Assembly: GCA_019246575.1 (NCBI GenBank) | Contig: JAFAQG010000615.1 | Coordinates: forward strand, 1-8,939 | Direction: 5' to 3' | DNA: 8,939 nt | From: Acidobacteriaceae bacterium | GTDB taxonomy: Bacteria; Acidobacteriota; Terriglobia; Bryobacterales; Bryobacteraceae | Part shown: in pieces, positions 1 through 5,979 of the stretch | Position numbering within the stretch: position 1 is the stretch's first letter | Layout: each line of letters starts with the position of its first letter | The notes under the pieces: generated by a model | Database searches by the model: none | Told to the model about the DNA's origin: nothing | What the model saw: only the letters and a program-made list of their open reading frames with translations | Program-made: the position numbers and the translations under genes

Positions 1-717
1 GCGACGAAATGGGAATTCACGAATCGCAGCCTCATTTTTGGGCTGATCTTTAGCTTCGCGTTTCCGTTGTACGTTCTCGATCATCAGAATTCGACCTCCG
101 CTTTCGCGAAGTGGCTCGGGCCCGGGTTGCACCTCGCGCCGCATCGCCTGGCGCGCTTCCTGCTTGCCTGCGCGGCGTTGTTGCTAATCCTGGCGGCCTT
201 CGTCCGGACCTGGGCTTCGTCATATCTACAGGCCGATGTCGTCTACGCGGCTGACGTAAAGACCGAATGCCTGATCGCAGATGGACCGTATCGGCTGGTC
301 CGGAACCCGCTTTACTTCGGCAACGTGCTCCTGGTTCTCGGTATCGGCTGCATGATGAGCCGCCTCGGTTTCTTTGTCGCGATAGCAGCCATGCTGGTGT
401 TCTCTTACCGGCTGATCCTGCGCGAGGAGGCCGAACTCGAGGCCACCCAGGGTGCTACGTACGAACGTTACTCGAAAGCCGTGCCGCGTCTCTGGCCTTC
501 GCCGAGGCCGCGCATCGCTTCCTCCGGCCGGCGCGCCAACTGGGCTGCGGGATTCAAGGCCGAATCCTGGTACTGGGGATTCCCCGCTGCCCTAGTCGCC
601 TTCGCTATCACGCTGAAGGTGGTGCTCTTTTTCGGCATACTCGCCGCAACCATTGCCCTGTTCTGGGGATTAACTTCGTTCACGCGAAGACGCGCAGATA
701 CAAGACAAGCACCCTAA
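1..717 (+). CDS. Isoprenylcysteine carboxyl methyltransferase-like membrane methyltransferase (5' truncated)
   Basis: Integral membrane protein of the ICMT/PEMT-type methyltransferase superfamily, which transfers a methyl group from SAM at the membrane; the substrate in bacteria is usually unknown. The reading frame is open to the left window edge, so the true start lies outside. A TTG at 67 would cut through the first hydrophobic segment (RSLIFGLIFSFAFPLYVL) and is unlikely. Of the 238 visible residues, the family signature GPYRLVRNPLYFGN is at about 95-108. After a hydrophobic segment come an acidic stretch (REEAELEA) and YERYSKAVPRLWP, the usual SAM-binding C-terminal block. One or two further hydrophobic segments follow (WGFPAALVAFAITL, VLFFGILAATIALFWG), a tail beyond the core seen in some bacterial members. 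No terminator was seen after the stop. The family is secure; the substrate is not predictable. Confidence 0.85.
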   Translation, partial: ATKWEFTNRSLIFGLIFSFAFPLYVLDHQNSTSAFAKWLGPGLHLAPHRLARFLLACAALLLILAAFVRTWASSYLQADVVYAADVKTECLIADGPYRLVRNPLYFGNVLLVLGIGCMMSRLGFFVAIAAMLVFSYRLILREEAELEATQGATYERYSKAVPRLWPSPRPRIASSGRRANWAAGFKAESWYWGFPAALVAFAITLKVVLFFGILAATIALFWGLTSFTRRRADTRQAP

Positions 718-837
718 CCACGCGTATTGGCTTCGCTTCGCATAATCCCTGCATGTGGGGCAGACCGCCCGGTCGCGGCCGGCTGGCTTCGACAGCGCGG
801 TGTGAGCTTGACTTTGCGAACAGGAGACAGCGGCAGT

Positions 838-911
838 TGGCTGGGAGGCAGGGACTCGAACCCCGATACGCAGATCCAGAGTCTGCAGTCTTACCATTAG
901 ACGACCTCCCA
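838..911 (-). tRNA. tRNA-Gln (anticodon CUG)
   Basis: The minus strand folds into a full cloverleaf. The acceptor stem is TGGGAGG/CCTCCCA, the D stem GTCT/AGAC, and the anticodon stem GCAGA/TCTGC with loop CTCTGGA, giving anticodon CTG (reads CAG, glutamine). The T arm is CGGGG-TTCGAGT-CCCTG with one G-U pair. The discriminator base is G, and CCA is encoded (838-840). Length is 74 nt with CCA. It lies 56 bp downstream of the sortase stop on the same strand, with its own -10-like box in the gap. Confidence 0.96.
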
Positions 912-926
912 GCAGGCTCAACGGCA

Positions 927-932
927 AGTATA
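927..932 (-). promoter_or_regulatory. Candidate -10 box for tRNA-Gln
   Basis: On the minus strand TATACT (5 of 6 matches to TATAAT) sits 15 nt before the first tRNA base, a suitable distance for a short 5' leader. No good TTGACA-like element lies 16-18 nt further upstream, so this is only a partial promoter match. Confidence 0.4.
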
Positions 933-967
933 ACAGTGGCCGTAAGGGTCGGGCGTTCTCGCCAAGC

Positions 968-2014
968 TCAGGAAAATCGAAAGACTTTATGCCAAAATCC
1001 GTGTCTTTTCGGTTTCACAGCGCCGGACTGCGCTTTTTGAATTCTTCGAACCGGCCGCGACACATACGAAACCGTGTGCGCATGATCGGCCGCGGGAACC
1101 CTATTTTGCGCCAGTGAAATCGATCGCGTCGCAGTTGCCGGTTTCGCCACAGCAACGGCGGGCTGGTCCACTTGGGGCGGCGGTGAAGCAGCCGGGCTCA
1201 AGATGAGCCGCGCTTGCACGATGAAGCGTTTCGGCGCAGAGCCCACGTAATAGAACGGGTAGCAAGTAATCATCGTCAGGAGCTTGCCATGCGCATTTGC
1301 GGCCGAAGCCATGTCATTCGCATTCGGAAGACCGCCGTCAGGCTGAAGCACCCTCACGTCGGAGGGCTTCACGATTCTGGTTGAAAACACTTGGTACTGG
1401 TAGGCCCCGGCCGGAGCTTCGAAGGTGACGATGTCGCCGTTATGGATGTCCTTCAGCGCGCGAAAAAGAGTATCGCGGTGCGCCGCGATGGCGAAATTGC
1501 CTGCCTCGCCCGGAAGCACCGTGGAAGGGACATGGCCGACAGCTTTAGAAAGGGTGGCGTTATCCACACCTTCGCGAACAATCGCGGAGAGCTTTAATCT
1601 GTCGATATTCACTTTGCCCAGCACGCTCCCAGTCTCAGGCCGGGGCGCTCCCGGCGCGGCCGAGTGACGCTCGACGGCCTTAGTCACCGGAGCAGTGGGT
1701 TCCGAATTGCGCCCGCCAACCAGAAATCCGAACGGCGTCCTTTCGCCCATGTAATCCGCGAACGTGACCAGAGGCCGACCCGCGATCTGCTGATCGAATG
1801 CCCAATTTTCGTACACCTGATATACGTACTCATTCGCGACCGCATACATGTAGTACCCGAGCGCAGCAACGCCGAAGATAACGAGAACAGTCCGCAGAAG
1901 AAGTAACGGGCGCGGCAGGGACCTCAACCGGGCGAGCCGCCGAGCCCTCGAATGGCTATGCAGACCCGGTTTGGGCGGCAAACCGACTCGAACGAGCACC
2001 GGCCCAGTTGTCAT
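968..2014 (-). CDS. Class D-like sortase with long C-terminal tail
   Basis: Membrane-anchored cysteine transpeptidase (348 aa) that would cut LPXT-type sorting signals of exported proteins and join the product to an amine acceptor. A basic N-terminus (RARRLARLRSLPR) precedes one membrane helix at about 37-57, so the catalytic domain faces the periplasm. The triad is visible: His179 in AIAAHRDT, Cys251 in LLTMITCYPFYYVG and Arg263 in PKRFIVQARL. Spacing and the TCYPFYYVG context fit class D-type sortases. Residues 273-348 form an extra Ala/Pro-rich, basic tail ending KRHGFWHKVFRFS, absent from typical sortases of roughly 200-250 aa. The ATG is supported by GAGGT 6 nt upstream, which overlaps the end of the preceding VWA gene (13 bp apart), so co-translation is likely. 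A substrate with an LPHTA signal is encoded in the same cassette. Family call is strong; the class assignment rests on motif context only. Confidence 0.93.
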   Translation of the reverse strand: MTTGPVLVRVGLPPKPGLHSHSRARRLARLRSLPRPLLLLRTVLVIFGVAALGYYMYAVANEYVYQVYENWAFDQQIAGRPLVTFADYMGERTPFGFLVGGRNSEPTAPVTKAVERHSAAPGAPRPETGSVLGKVNIDRLKLSAIVREGVDNATLSKAVGHVPSTVLPGEAGNFAIAAHRDTLFRALKDIHNGDIVTFEAPAGAYQYQVFSTRIVKPSDVRVLQPDGGLPNANDMASAANAHGKLLTMITCYPFYYVGSAPKRFIVQARLILSPAASPPPQVDQPAVAVAKPATATRSISLAQNRVPAADHAHTVSYVSRPVRRIQKAQSGAVKPKRHGFWHKVFRFS

Positions 2015-2027
2015 CCGCAGACCTCAT

Positions 2028-3050
2028 TCATCTGTGTTGTTCCCGTCTCTCTGTTGGACTCTGCCGGGCGACAAGTTCGCTCAAAGGCGTCACTCGGTAG
2101 GTACTCCGGGTACTGACGCGAAGTTTGCGGCCACGCTCGTCCTCGGCCGTAACCTTGACGTGCCGCACAGGGTGCTTGTTCGACGCCTCGTCCGGCGCAA
2201 AGCCAATCGTGTAGCGGTTTCGGATGTCTTTCGAAATTTTTTCGAACGCCGGAAGAATGTCGTTCAAAGTGGCAGGCGCGAAAAACTCGCCGCCTGTGAT
2301 CGATGCGAGCTTCTTAAGCAGGCGTGGATTGTTGTCGCGATCGAAAGGGTCAAGCAGGCCTACGGTGTAGATGGTTGCGCGTGAAGCTTCAATCATGTCG
2401 AGAAGTTCGGAGAAACGTAACTCGCTGACGTTATCACCGCCGTCGCTCACCAGAACAACTGTTCGCATCTCGTGATGGCTGCCCTCCAGGTCCTTGAGGG
2501 CCAATGCGAGCGCATCGTAAAGCGCAGTGAGTCCCATCGGTTGGCCCAGGTACAGAGCCGACCGAACCACGCCGATACTGTCGGTAAACATCATGCCGCG
2601 GGGCAAGGCGTTGTAGGCATAGTCGTTGAAGTTGACGACGAAGAATTCGTCGTGCGGGTTGCTTTGCTTCGCGAAAGCCAGCCCCGCCATCACTACTTCC
2701 CGGCGCTTCAGTCGCATGCTGCCGCTGTTATCGACAACCAAGCCAACTGTGACCGGCGCATCCACGTTGGCGAAATGAGTGATAGTGCGGAGCCGTCCGT
2801 CCTCGTATACCTTGAAGCGGTCGCGAGTTAATCCGCTGACATACCCGCCCTGCCGGTCCTTAACACACGCATCCAGCAGTACGAGATCGACATTATCGGA
2901 GATCGTGTATGCCGGCTCGGTATGCTCTGCCGCTTTCCCGAATGAGGCAGACGAAGCTAGAACGAACGCGGCCGCGATGACGGAGCAGACGCTCTTTCTG
3001 ACGTGCGGATTGGGCGTGAAGCGCCGCAACGAAATAAGCCCTGTCTTCAC
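2028..3050 (-). CDS. Secreted VWA-domain protein, acidobacterial VWFA-related family
   Basis: Exported 340-aa von Willebrand factor A-type protein, probably for metal-dependent protein-protein contacts outside the cytoplasm. A basic N-terminus and a hydrophobic stretch (about 22-38) form a Sec-type signal, with likely cleavage near GKA-AEH. Residues 52-92 (VDLVLLDACVKDRQGG, then GLTRDRFKVYEDG) match the pattern preceding VWA in the acidobacterial VWFA-related family. The VWA domain runs about 99-285 with a complete MIDAS: D107-N-S109-G-S111, Thr175 in GLTALYDA and Asp203 in VVLVSDGGDN. A short beta-rich segment follows (290-320) and the C-terminus is basic and hydrophilic, with no sorting signal or membrane helix. 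The start is GTG, with AAGGGG 9 nt upstream. It lies between the sortase gene (13 bp) and the LPHTA protein gene (49 bp), which points to a shared operon and surface role. Its ligand is unknown. Confidence 0.92.
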   Translation of the reverse strand: MKTGLISLRRFTPNPHVRKSVCSVIAAAFVLASSASFGKAAEHTEPAYTISDNVDLVLLDACVKDRQGGYVSGLTRDRFKVYEDGRLRTITHFANVDAPVTVGLVVDNSGSMRLKRREVVMAGLAFAKQSNPHDEFFVVNFNDYAYNALPRGMMFTDSIGVVRSALYLGQPMGLTALYDALALALKDLEGSHHEMRTVVLVSDGGDNVSELRFSELLDMIEASRATIYTVGLLDPFDRDNNPRLLKKLASITGGEFFAPATLNDILPAFEKISKDIRNRYTIGFAPDEASNKHPVRHVKVTAEDERGRKLRVSTRSTYRVTPLSELVARQSPTERREQHR

Positions 3051-3069
3051 GCCCTCAGGCCCCTTGTTT

Positions 3070-3090
3070 CCCGGCCCTAAGCCGGCCGGG
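3070..3090 (-). promoter_or_regulatory. GC-rich intercistronic hairpin
   Basis: CCCGGCC (3070-3076) and GGCCGGG (3084-3090) form a perfect 7-bp stem with a 7-nt loop. It lies in the 49-bp gap between the LPHTA-protein gene and the VWA gene. No T-run follows on the minus strand, so it is not a standard terminator. It could be a partial terminator or an mRNA-end stabiliser that makes the first gene more abundant than the next two. Confidence 0.5.
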
Positions 3091-3099
3091 TTTCGTACG

Positions 3100-3807
3100 T
3101 TATGCGCGTCGAGCTGCGAGTGTCAGCAGGCCGGCAAAGCTCAACGACACGATGCCGAGCAATCCGATCAGAGGATTGAAGCTAGCGGTATGCGGCAGAG
3201 CAGCGGGCGCGTGAGCCGGCGCAGGCATAGCGGTTACTTGGGGCTGCGGCTGCGGGGGAGCCGGTTCCGGAGCGGCAACCGGCGCAGGCGCAGGTTGCGG
3301 TTCCGCCTTAGCTTCGGGTTCCGGTGCGGGCGCTGGCTCCGGCGCAGGTTCGCGATAATTCATCGGAACCGGAACAGGAGCGGCTGCGGCAAGCTGCGCA
3401 ACCAGCTTTTTAGGATACGGAAATTCCTGCCCAAAGTTGTCACCCGGATAGAACCAGGCGCGAACCGCTTTCGGCACACCCGCCGGAGTCTCCCAAAAAG
3501 CAAACTGGGAGTTTCCTGTGGGCTGAAGCCGGTAATTCGGAATCGCGAGTATCGTCGTCTCCAGCCGCCGCTGGTCTTTATCGAAGACTTGGACGATGTG
3601 CCGGTTCGAAGGCGAATCCATCAGTCTCCAAACGTACGTACCCGGATCGAGAACCTTATCGCCGGCGATGATGGGCTCTCTCACCGTGACCAGAGTCTTT
3701 TTATCCCAGGCATCCGCGTGCGCCTGCGGAAGAAACGCGCTGCCGATCAGAGCAAAACCTGCAGCGGCGAAAGTACCGATAGCGATTGACCGAACTGTAC
3801 TCTTCAT
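3100..3807 (-). CDS. Secreted Pro-rich protein with LPHTA C-terminal sorting signal (predicted sortase substrate)
   Basis: A 235-aa exported protein in four parts. Residues 1-31 are a Sec signal peptide with cleavage after AHA. Residues 32-140 are a globular domain (WDKKTLVTVREPI, LDPGTYVWRLMD, AIPNYRLQPTG, AWFYPGDNFGQEF) that I recall as recurrent in Acidobacteriota but cannot assign a function. Residues 143-203 are a Pro/Ala/Glu-rich stalk (PAPEPAPAPEPEA). The end is a tripartite sorting signal: L204-P-H-T-A208, a hydrophobic segment at about 211-231, then ARRA. LPXTA is the form linked to class D sortases (LPNTA). The frame extends upstream to 3915, but the ATG at 3807 is chosen because it begins the signal peptide and has GGAGGAG 5 nt upstream. 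It is the first gene of the cassette ending in the sortase and has a structured leader. Sortase-substrate status is inferred from the motif and neighbours. Confidence 0.92.
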   Translation of the reverse strand: MKSTVRSIAIGTFAAAGFALIGSAFLPQAHADAWDKKTLVTVREPIIAGDKVLDPGTYVWRLMDSPSNRHIVQVFDKDQRRLETTILAIPNYRLQPTGNSQFAFWETPAGVPKAVRAWFYPGDNFGQEFPYPKKLVAQLAAAAPVPVPMNYREPAPEPAPAPEPEAKAEPQPAPAPVAAPEPAPPQPQPQVTAMPAPAHAPAALPHTASFNPLIGLLGIVSLSFAGLLTLAARRA

Positions 3808-3848
3808 AACTGCTCCTCCACTATAAACGAAAAAATCGAAGCCGAGTG

Positions 3849-3920
3849 GAGCCGTATCGTTGCACGGCTCTCCGGTGCAGGGTCGCCTTGCCGGCAACCC
3901 CATACCCAGGCACATGCACC
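3849..3920 (-). promoter_or_regulatory. Predicted structured 5' leader of the LPHTA-protein gene
   Basis: Read on the minus strand, GGTGCA (3920-3915) can pair with TGCACC (3879-3874), enclosing an 8-bp hairpin GGGTTGCC/GGCGACCC (3900-3893 with 3887-3880, loop GGCAA). A second hairpin follows, GAGCCGT/ACGGCTC (3870-3864 with 3855-3849, 8-nt loop). One pair in the first hairpin is G-U only on the minus strand and C-A on the plus strand, which favours transcription toward the LPHTA gene. The 5' half of the second hairpin could instead pair with CGGCT at 3846-3842, just before a T6 run (3835-3830), so two exclusive states are possible. It ends about 25 nt before the Shine-Dalgarno site. It matches no riboswitch class I recognise. 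Confidence 0.4.
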
Positions 3921-4084
3921 TGTAGTTCCAGCTTCTTCCATAACTGATGAATCAGGCACTTATACGGGTTTCAACTATCCGCCGGTTGGCAAAAAATACA
4001 CGCGCGCGCAAATGTGCACAACCCGATAAACACTTGAAATGATTGCTAAACATGAGTTAATCCTATTTGGATACAGTGGCTTTT
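3921..4084. other. Divergent intergenic region between the surface cassette and the kinase gene
   Basis: Non-coding, AT-richer than its surroundings. It holds an inverted repeat CTGAT-GA-ATCAG (3944-3955), the palindrome TGTGCACA (4013-4020), a CG-repeat (4001-4008) and the candidate minus-strand promoter. For the plus strand only TTGAAA (at about 4034) is seen as a -35-like hexamer, with no good -10 at the right distance. The inverted repeats could be operator sites, but nothing ties them to a regulator. Confidence 0.4.
3993..4021 (-). promoter_or_regulatory. Candidate promoter of the LPHTA-VWA-sortase cassette
   Basis: On the minus strand TTGTGC (4021-4016) and TATTTT (3998-3993) are separated by exactly 17 nt. 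Matches to the sigma-70 hexamers are 3 of 6 and 4 of 6, so the match is weak. The resulting transcript would start near 3985 and include the structured leader. The -35 box overlaps the palindrome TGTGCACA (4013-4020). Confidence 0.3.
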
Positions 4085-4879
4085 ATGGCGTCGGCACAAC
4101 CCATCACGTTAGCAATTGATATCGGCGGCACTGGCGTTAAAGGAATGTTGCTCGACGCGCGCGGCAAGCCCTTGACTGAACGCGAGCGCGAAGAAACGCC
4201 CGATCCGGCAACTCCCGCCGGGGTGCTGAAGGTCATCGATCAGATCGCCCGCCGTTTGGGGGAGTTTGACCGCGTGTCGGTCGGCTTTCCCGGTGTGGTG
4301 AAACATGGAGCAACCCTTACCGCGCACAACCTGCATCCAAAATGGGTCGGTTTCGACCTGGCAAAGGTCTTGTCGCGCCAGTTGAAAAAGCCGGTACGCG
4401 TAGCCAACGATGCCGCTGTGCAAGGTTACGCGGCCGTGCGCGGCAGAGGTGTGGAGTTGGTCATCACTTTGGGCACGGGGTTCGGCTCATCGCTTTTCGT
4501 CGACGGACGCCTTGTGCCTGGTCTCGAGTTAGCTCATCATCCCTGGCAGAAAAACAAGACTTACGAGGATTATCTGGGCAGGCGCGGACTGAAAACGTTC
4601 GGACGCAAACGTTGGAACAAACATCTCGAGAAGGCCATCGTGCAAATCGAAAGCCTGTTTAATTACGACCATCTGTATATCGGCGGCGGCAATGCAGTGA
4701 AGATTGACTTTCCGATGCCGAAGCACGTGACAAGAGTTCCAAATAGAGACGGGCTCCTGGGGGGAGCCGCTCTGTGGCGCGATCAGACGCCGTCTATCTC
4801 ACAAGATAGGGCCATTTCGCGCTCACGTGGTAATGGAATCGATAGATCAGCAACGCGACCGCTGCCGCGATCGCAATAA
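4085..4879 (+). CDS. ppgK: ROK-family kinase, polyphosphate glucokinase-like
   Basis: Cytosolic sugar kinase, 264 aa, most like polyphosphate-glucose phosphotransferases, which make glucose 6-phosphate from glucose using polyphosphate (some also ATP). Residues 9-20 carry the phosphate-binding motif (LAIDIGGTGVKG). VGFPGVVKHG is at 66-75, the catalytic Asp109 in ANDAAVQGYA, and the second phosphate motif LGTGFGS at 129-135. Sugar-binding E148 and H151 lie in ELAHHPW, where ROK proteins usually read ExGH. LYIGGG follows at 198-203. There is no N-terminal HTH, so it is not a ROK repressor, and no Cys zinc cluster, as in PPGK. The fold normally ends near GGAALW (226-231); the last 33 residues are hydrophilic and mostly encoded over the tatC 3' end. 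In-frame TTG (4067) and GTG (4076) starts are possible; the ATG is preferred but lacks a clear Shine-Dalgarno. Sugar and phosphate donor are inferred from similarity. Confidence 0.85.
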   Translation: MASAQPITLAIDIGGTGVKGMLLDARGKPLTEREREETPDPATPAGVLKVIDQIARRLGEFDRVSVGFPGVVKHGATLTAHNLHPKWVGFDLAKVLSRQLKKPVRVANDAAVQGYAAVRGRGVELVITLGTGFGSSLFVDGRLVPGLELAHHPWQKNKTYEDYLGRRGLKTFGRKRWNKHLEKAIVQIESLFNYDHLYIGGGNAVKIDFPMPKHVTRVPNRDGLLGGAALWRDQTPSISQDRAISRSRGNGIDRSATRPLPRSQ

Positions 4880-5966
4880 CTAACACCGCGATGACGATTG
4901 CAACCCGTCGCCATGGAAATTTCTTTTCTTCGCGCTTGAGTACCAGTAAGTAACTTGCAAATACTCCGACGAAATACAACATAACCATCGGCACGGCGAA
5001 GATCATCATGTTGAAGATGTCGGGGGTTGGCGTGACGATTGCCGCGATGATGGTGATCGCAAGAATTGCATAGCGGCTGTGCCGCAGCAGGAAGCGCGGC
5101 GATGCGATACGCAGGAGCGTGAGAAAGAAGATCATCACGGGCATTTCGAAAACCAGCGCGACCCCCAGTGTCACGTTGACAAACAGGTCGAAGTAATAGT
5201 CCATCGAAATGACAGGCGTGACATGCGAGCCCATGCCGATGCCGAGCAGAAACTCGAGGCCGTAGCGAAACGCAACAAAGTACGCAAACAGACCGCCCGC
5301 GATAAACAAAGTCGCAGTGCAGAGGATAAATGGCACCGCCCATTTCTTCTCGCGTTTGTACAGGCCCGGAGAAATGAACGCCCACACCTGATACAGCACC
5401 CACGGCGACCCTACGAACAGCGACACCAAAATGGGCAGCTTGATGTAGATGATGTTGAACTGCTCCATCGGGCTGATCGCGGCCAAATTGGGCGGGTTGA
5501 TGCCGAGATGCTTCAGCGCATTGACAGCGGGTGCGCTGACCACATCCCAAAGGTTCTTACAAAAACCGATACTAAGAAGGAACGCGACAACTAATCCGCC
5601 AAGCGCCTTCAGAATGCGCGAGCGCAGCTCTTCAAGGTGCTCCATGAACGACATCCGGAGCATGCCCTTTTCTTCGTCGTCCTCCCCATCCTCCTCGTCG
5701 CCGCTGGGCGGAGGAGGGGGCGGCGGCGGAGCCGATCTCCTGGCTGGTACAGGTAGGTTTTGGCTTACCGGTTTCTCTTGCTGAGGCTCGCTGGAGACGC
5801 CGGACGGAGGGTCGTCTGGCTGGCCATAAGGACTGGACGAACTGCTGTAAACCGGCGAAGATCCCGGCCCGGCAGAATCGGAGCCCGGCGTGTTCTCACG
5901 TGAAGGAGGCTGCTGAGACGCTTCCCCGCTATCGGGAGAGCTACCCTCCTCAGTGTGCTCTGCCAT
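4794..5966 (-). CDS. tatC: Twin-arginine translocase subunit TatC with N-terminal extension
   Basis: Membrane receptor of the Tat pathway, which binds twin-arginine signal peptides of folded proteins and exports them with TatA. The core, about 105-350, has the hallmark blocks: SFMEHLEELRSRI at 106-118, YQVWAFISPGLYKREKK at 192-208 (Phe197 and Glu206 in the signal-peptide site), FEMP with Glu274, and ILAITIIAAIVTPTPD ending in Asp316. Six core helices are followed by another hydrophobic segment (about 354-374), so a seventh helix is likely. At 390 aa it is far longer than the usual roughly 250 aa. Residues 1-101 are Ser/Pro-rich, with eight prolines in a row (80-87) and an acidic run (90-99). 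The ATG at 5966 lies 13 bp after tatA and lacks a good Shine-Dalgarno. The internal ATG before LRMSF (residue 102) has AAAAGG nearby and would give a normal-length TatC. The 3' end overlaps the kinase gene by 86 bp. Confidence 0.96.
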   Translation of the reverse strand: MAEHTEEGSSPDSGEASQQPPSRENTPGSDSAGPGSSPVYSSSSSPYGQPDDPPSGVSSEPQQEKPVSQNLPVPARRSAPPPPPPPPSGDEEDGEDDEEKGMLRMSFMEHLEELRSRILKALGGLVVAFLLSIGFCKNLWDVVSAPAVNALKHLGINPPNLAAISPMEQFNIIYIKLPILVSLFVGSPWVLYQVWAFISPGLYKREKKWAVPFILCTATLFIAGGLFAYFVAFRYGLEFLLGIGMGSHVTPVISMDYYFDLFVNVTLGVALVFEMPVMIFFLTLLRIASPRFLLRHSRYAILAITIIAAIVTPTPDIFNMMIFAVPMVMLYFVGVFASYLLVLKREEKKFPWRRVAIVIAVLVIAIAAAVALLIYRFHYHVSAKWPYLVR

Positions 5967-5979
5967 GTAATGTCAGCAC

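Noticed and set aside
838..911. tRNA-Gln as integration site of a genomic island carrying the sortase cassette
   Set aside because: No integrase, no direct repeat of the tRNA 3' end seen in the window, and the cassette lies on the 5' side of the tRNA.
2990..3050. Tat signal in the VWA protein (SLRRFT)
   Set aside because: The arginine pair is about 11 residues before the hydrophobic stretch and the consensus is incomplete, so a Sec signal is more likely.
2779..3789. 336-aa open frame on the plus strand
   Set aside because: Antisense to the VWA and LPHTA-protein genes. Its Arg-rich low-complexity part is simply the complement of the Pro/Ala stalk codons.
3808..3915. 36-residue upstream extension of the LPHTA protein
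   Set aside because: It would bury the signal peptide and runs through the structured leader. The ATG at 3807 has a near-perfect Shine-Dalgarno.
3849..3920. Known riboswitch such as c-di-GMP-I, SAH or glycine class
   Set aside because: Partial resemblance only (a GCAA-like loop, a GTGCAAC stretch). The conserved core sequences of these classes are missing.
4085..4879. ROK-type transcriptional repressor
   Set aside because: No N-terminal helix-turn-helix and no Cys zinc motif; the kinase residues are intact.
4783..5550. 255-aa minus-strand open frame inside tatC
   Set aside because: Shifted-frame shadow of tatC, rich in Cys, His and Arg, without domain signal.
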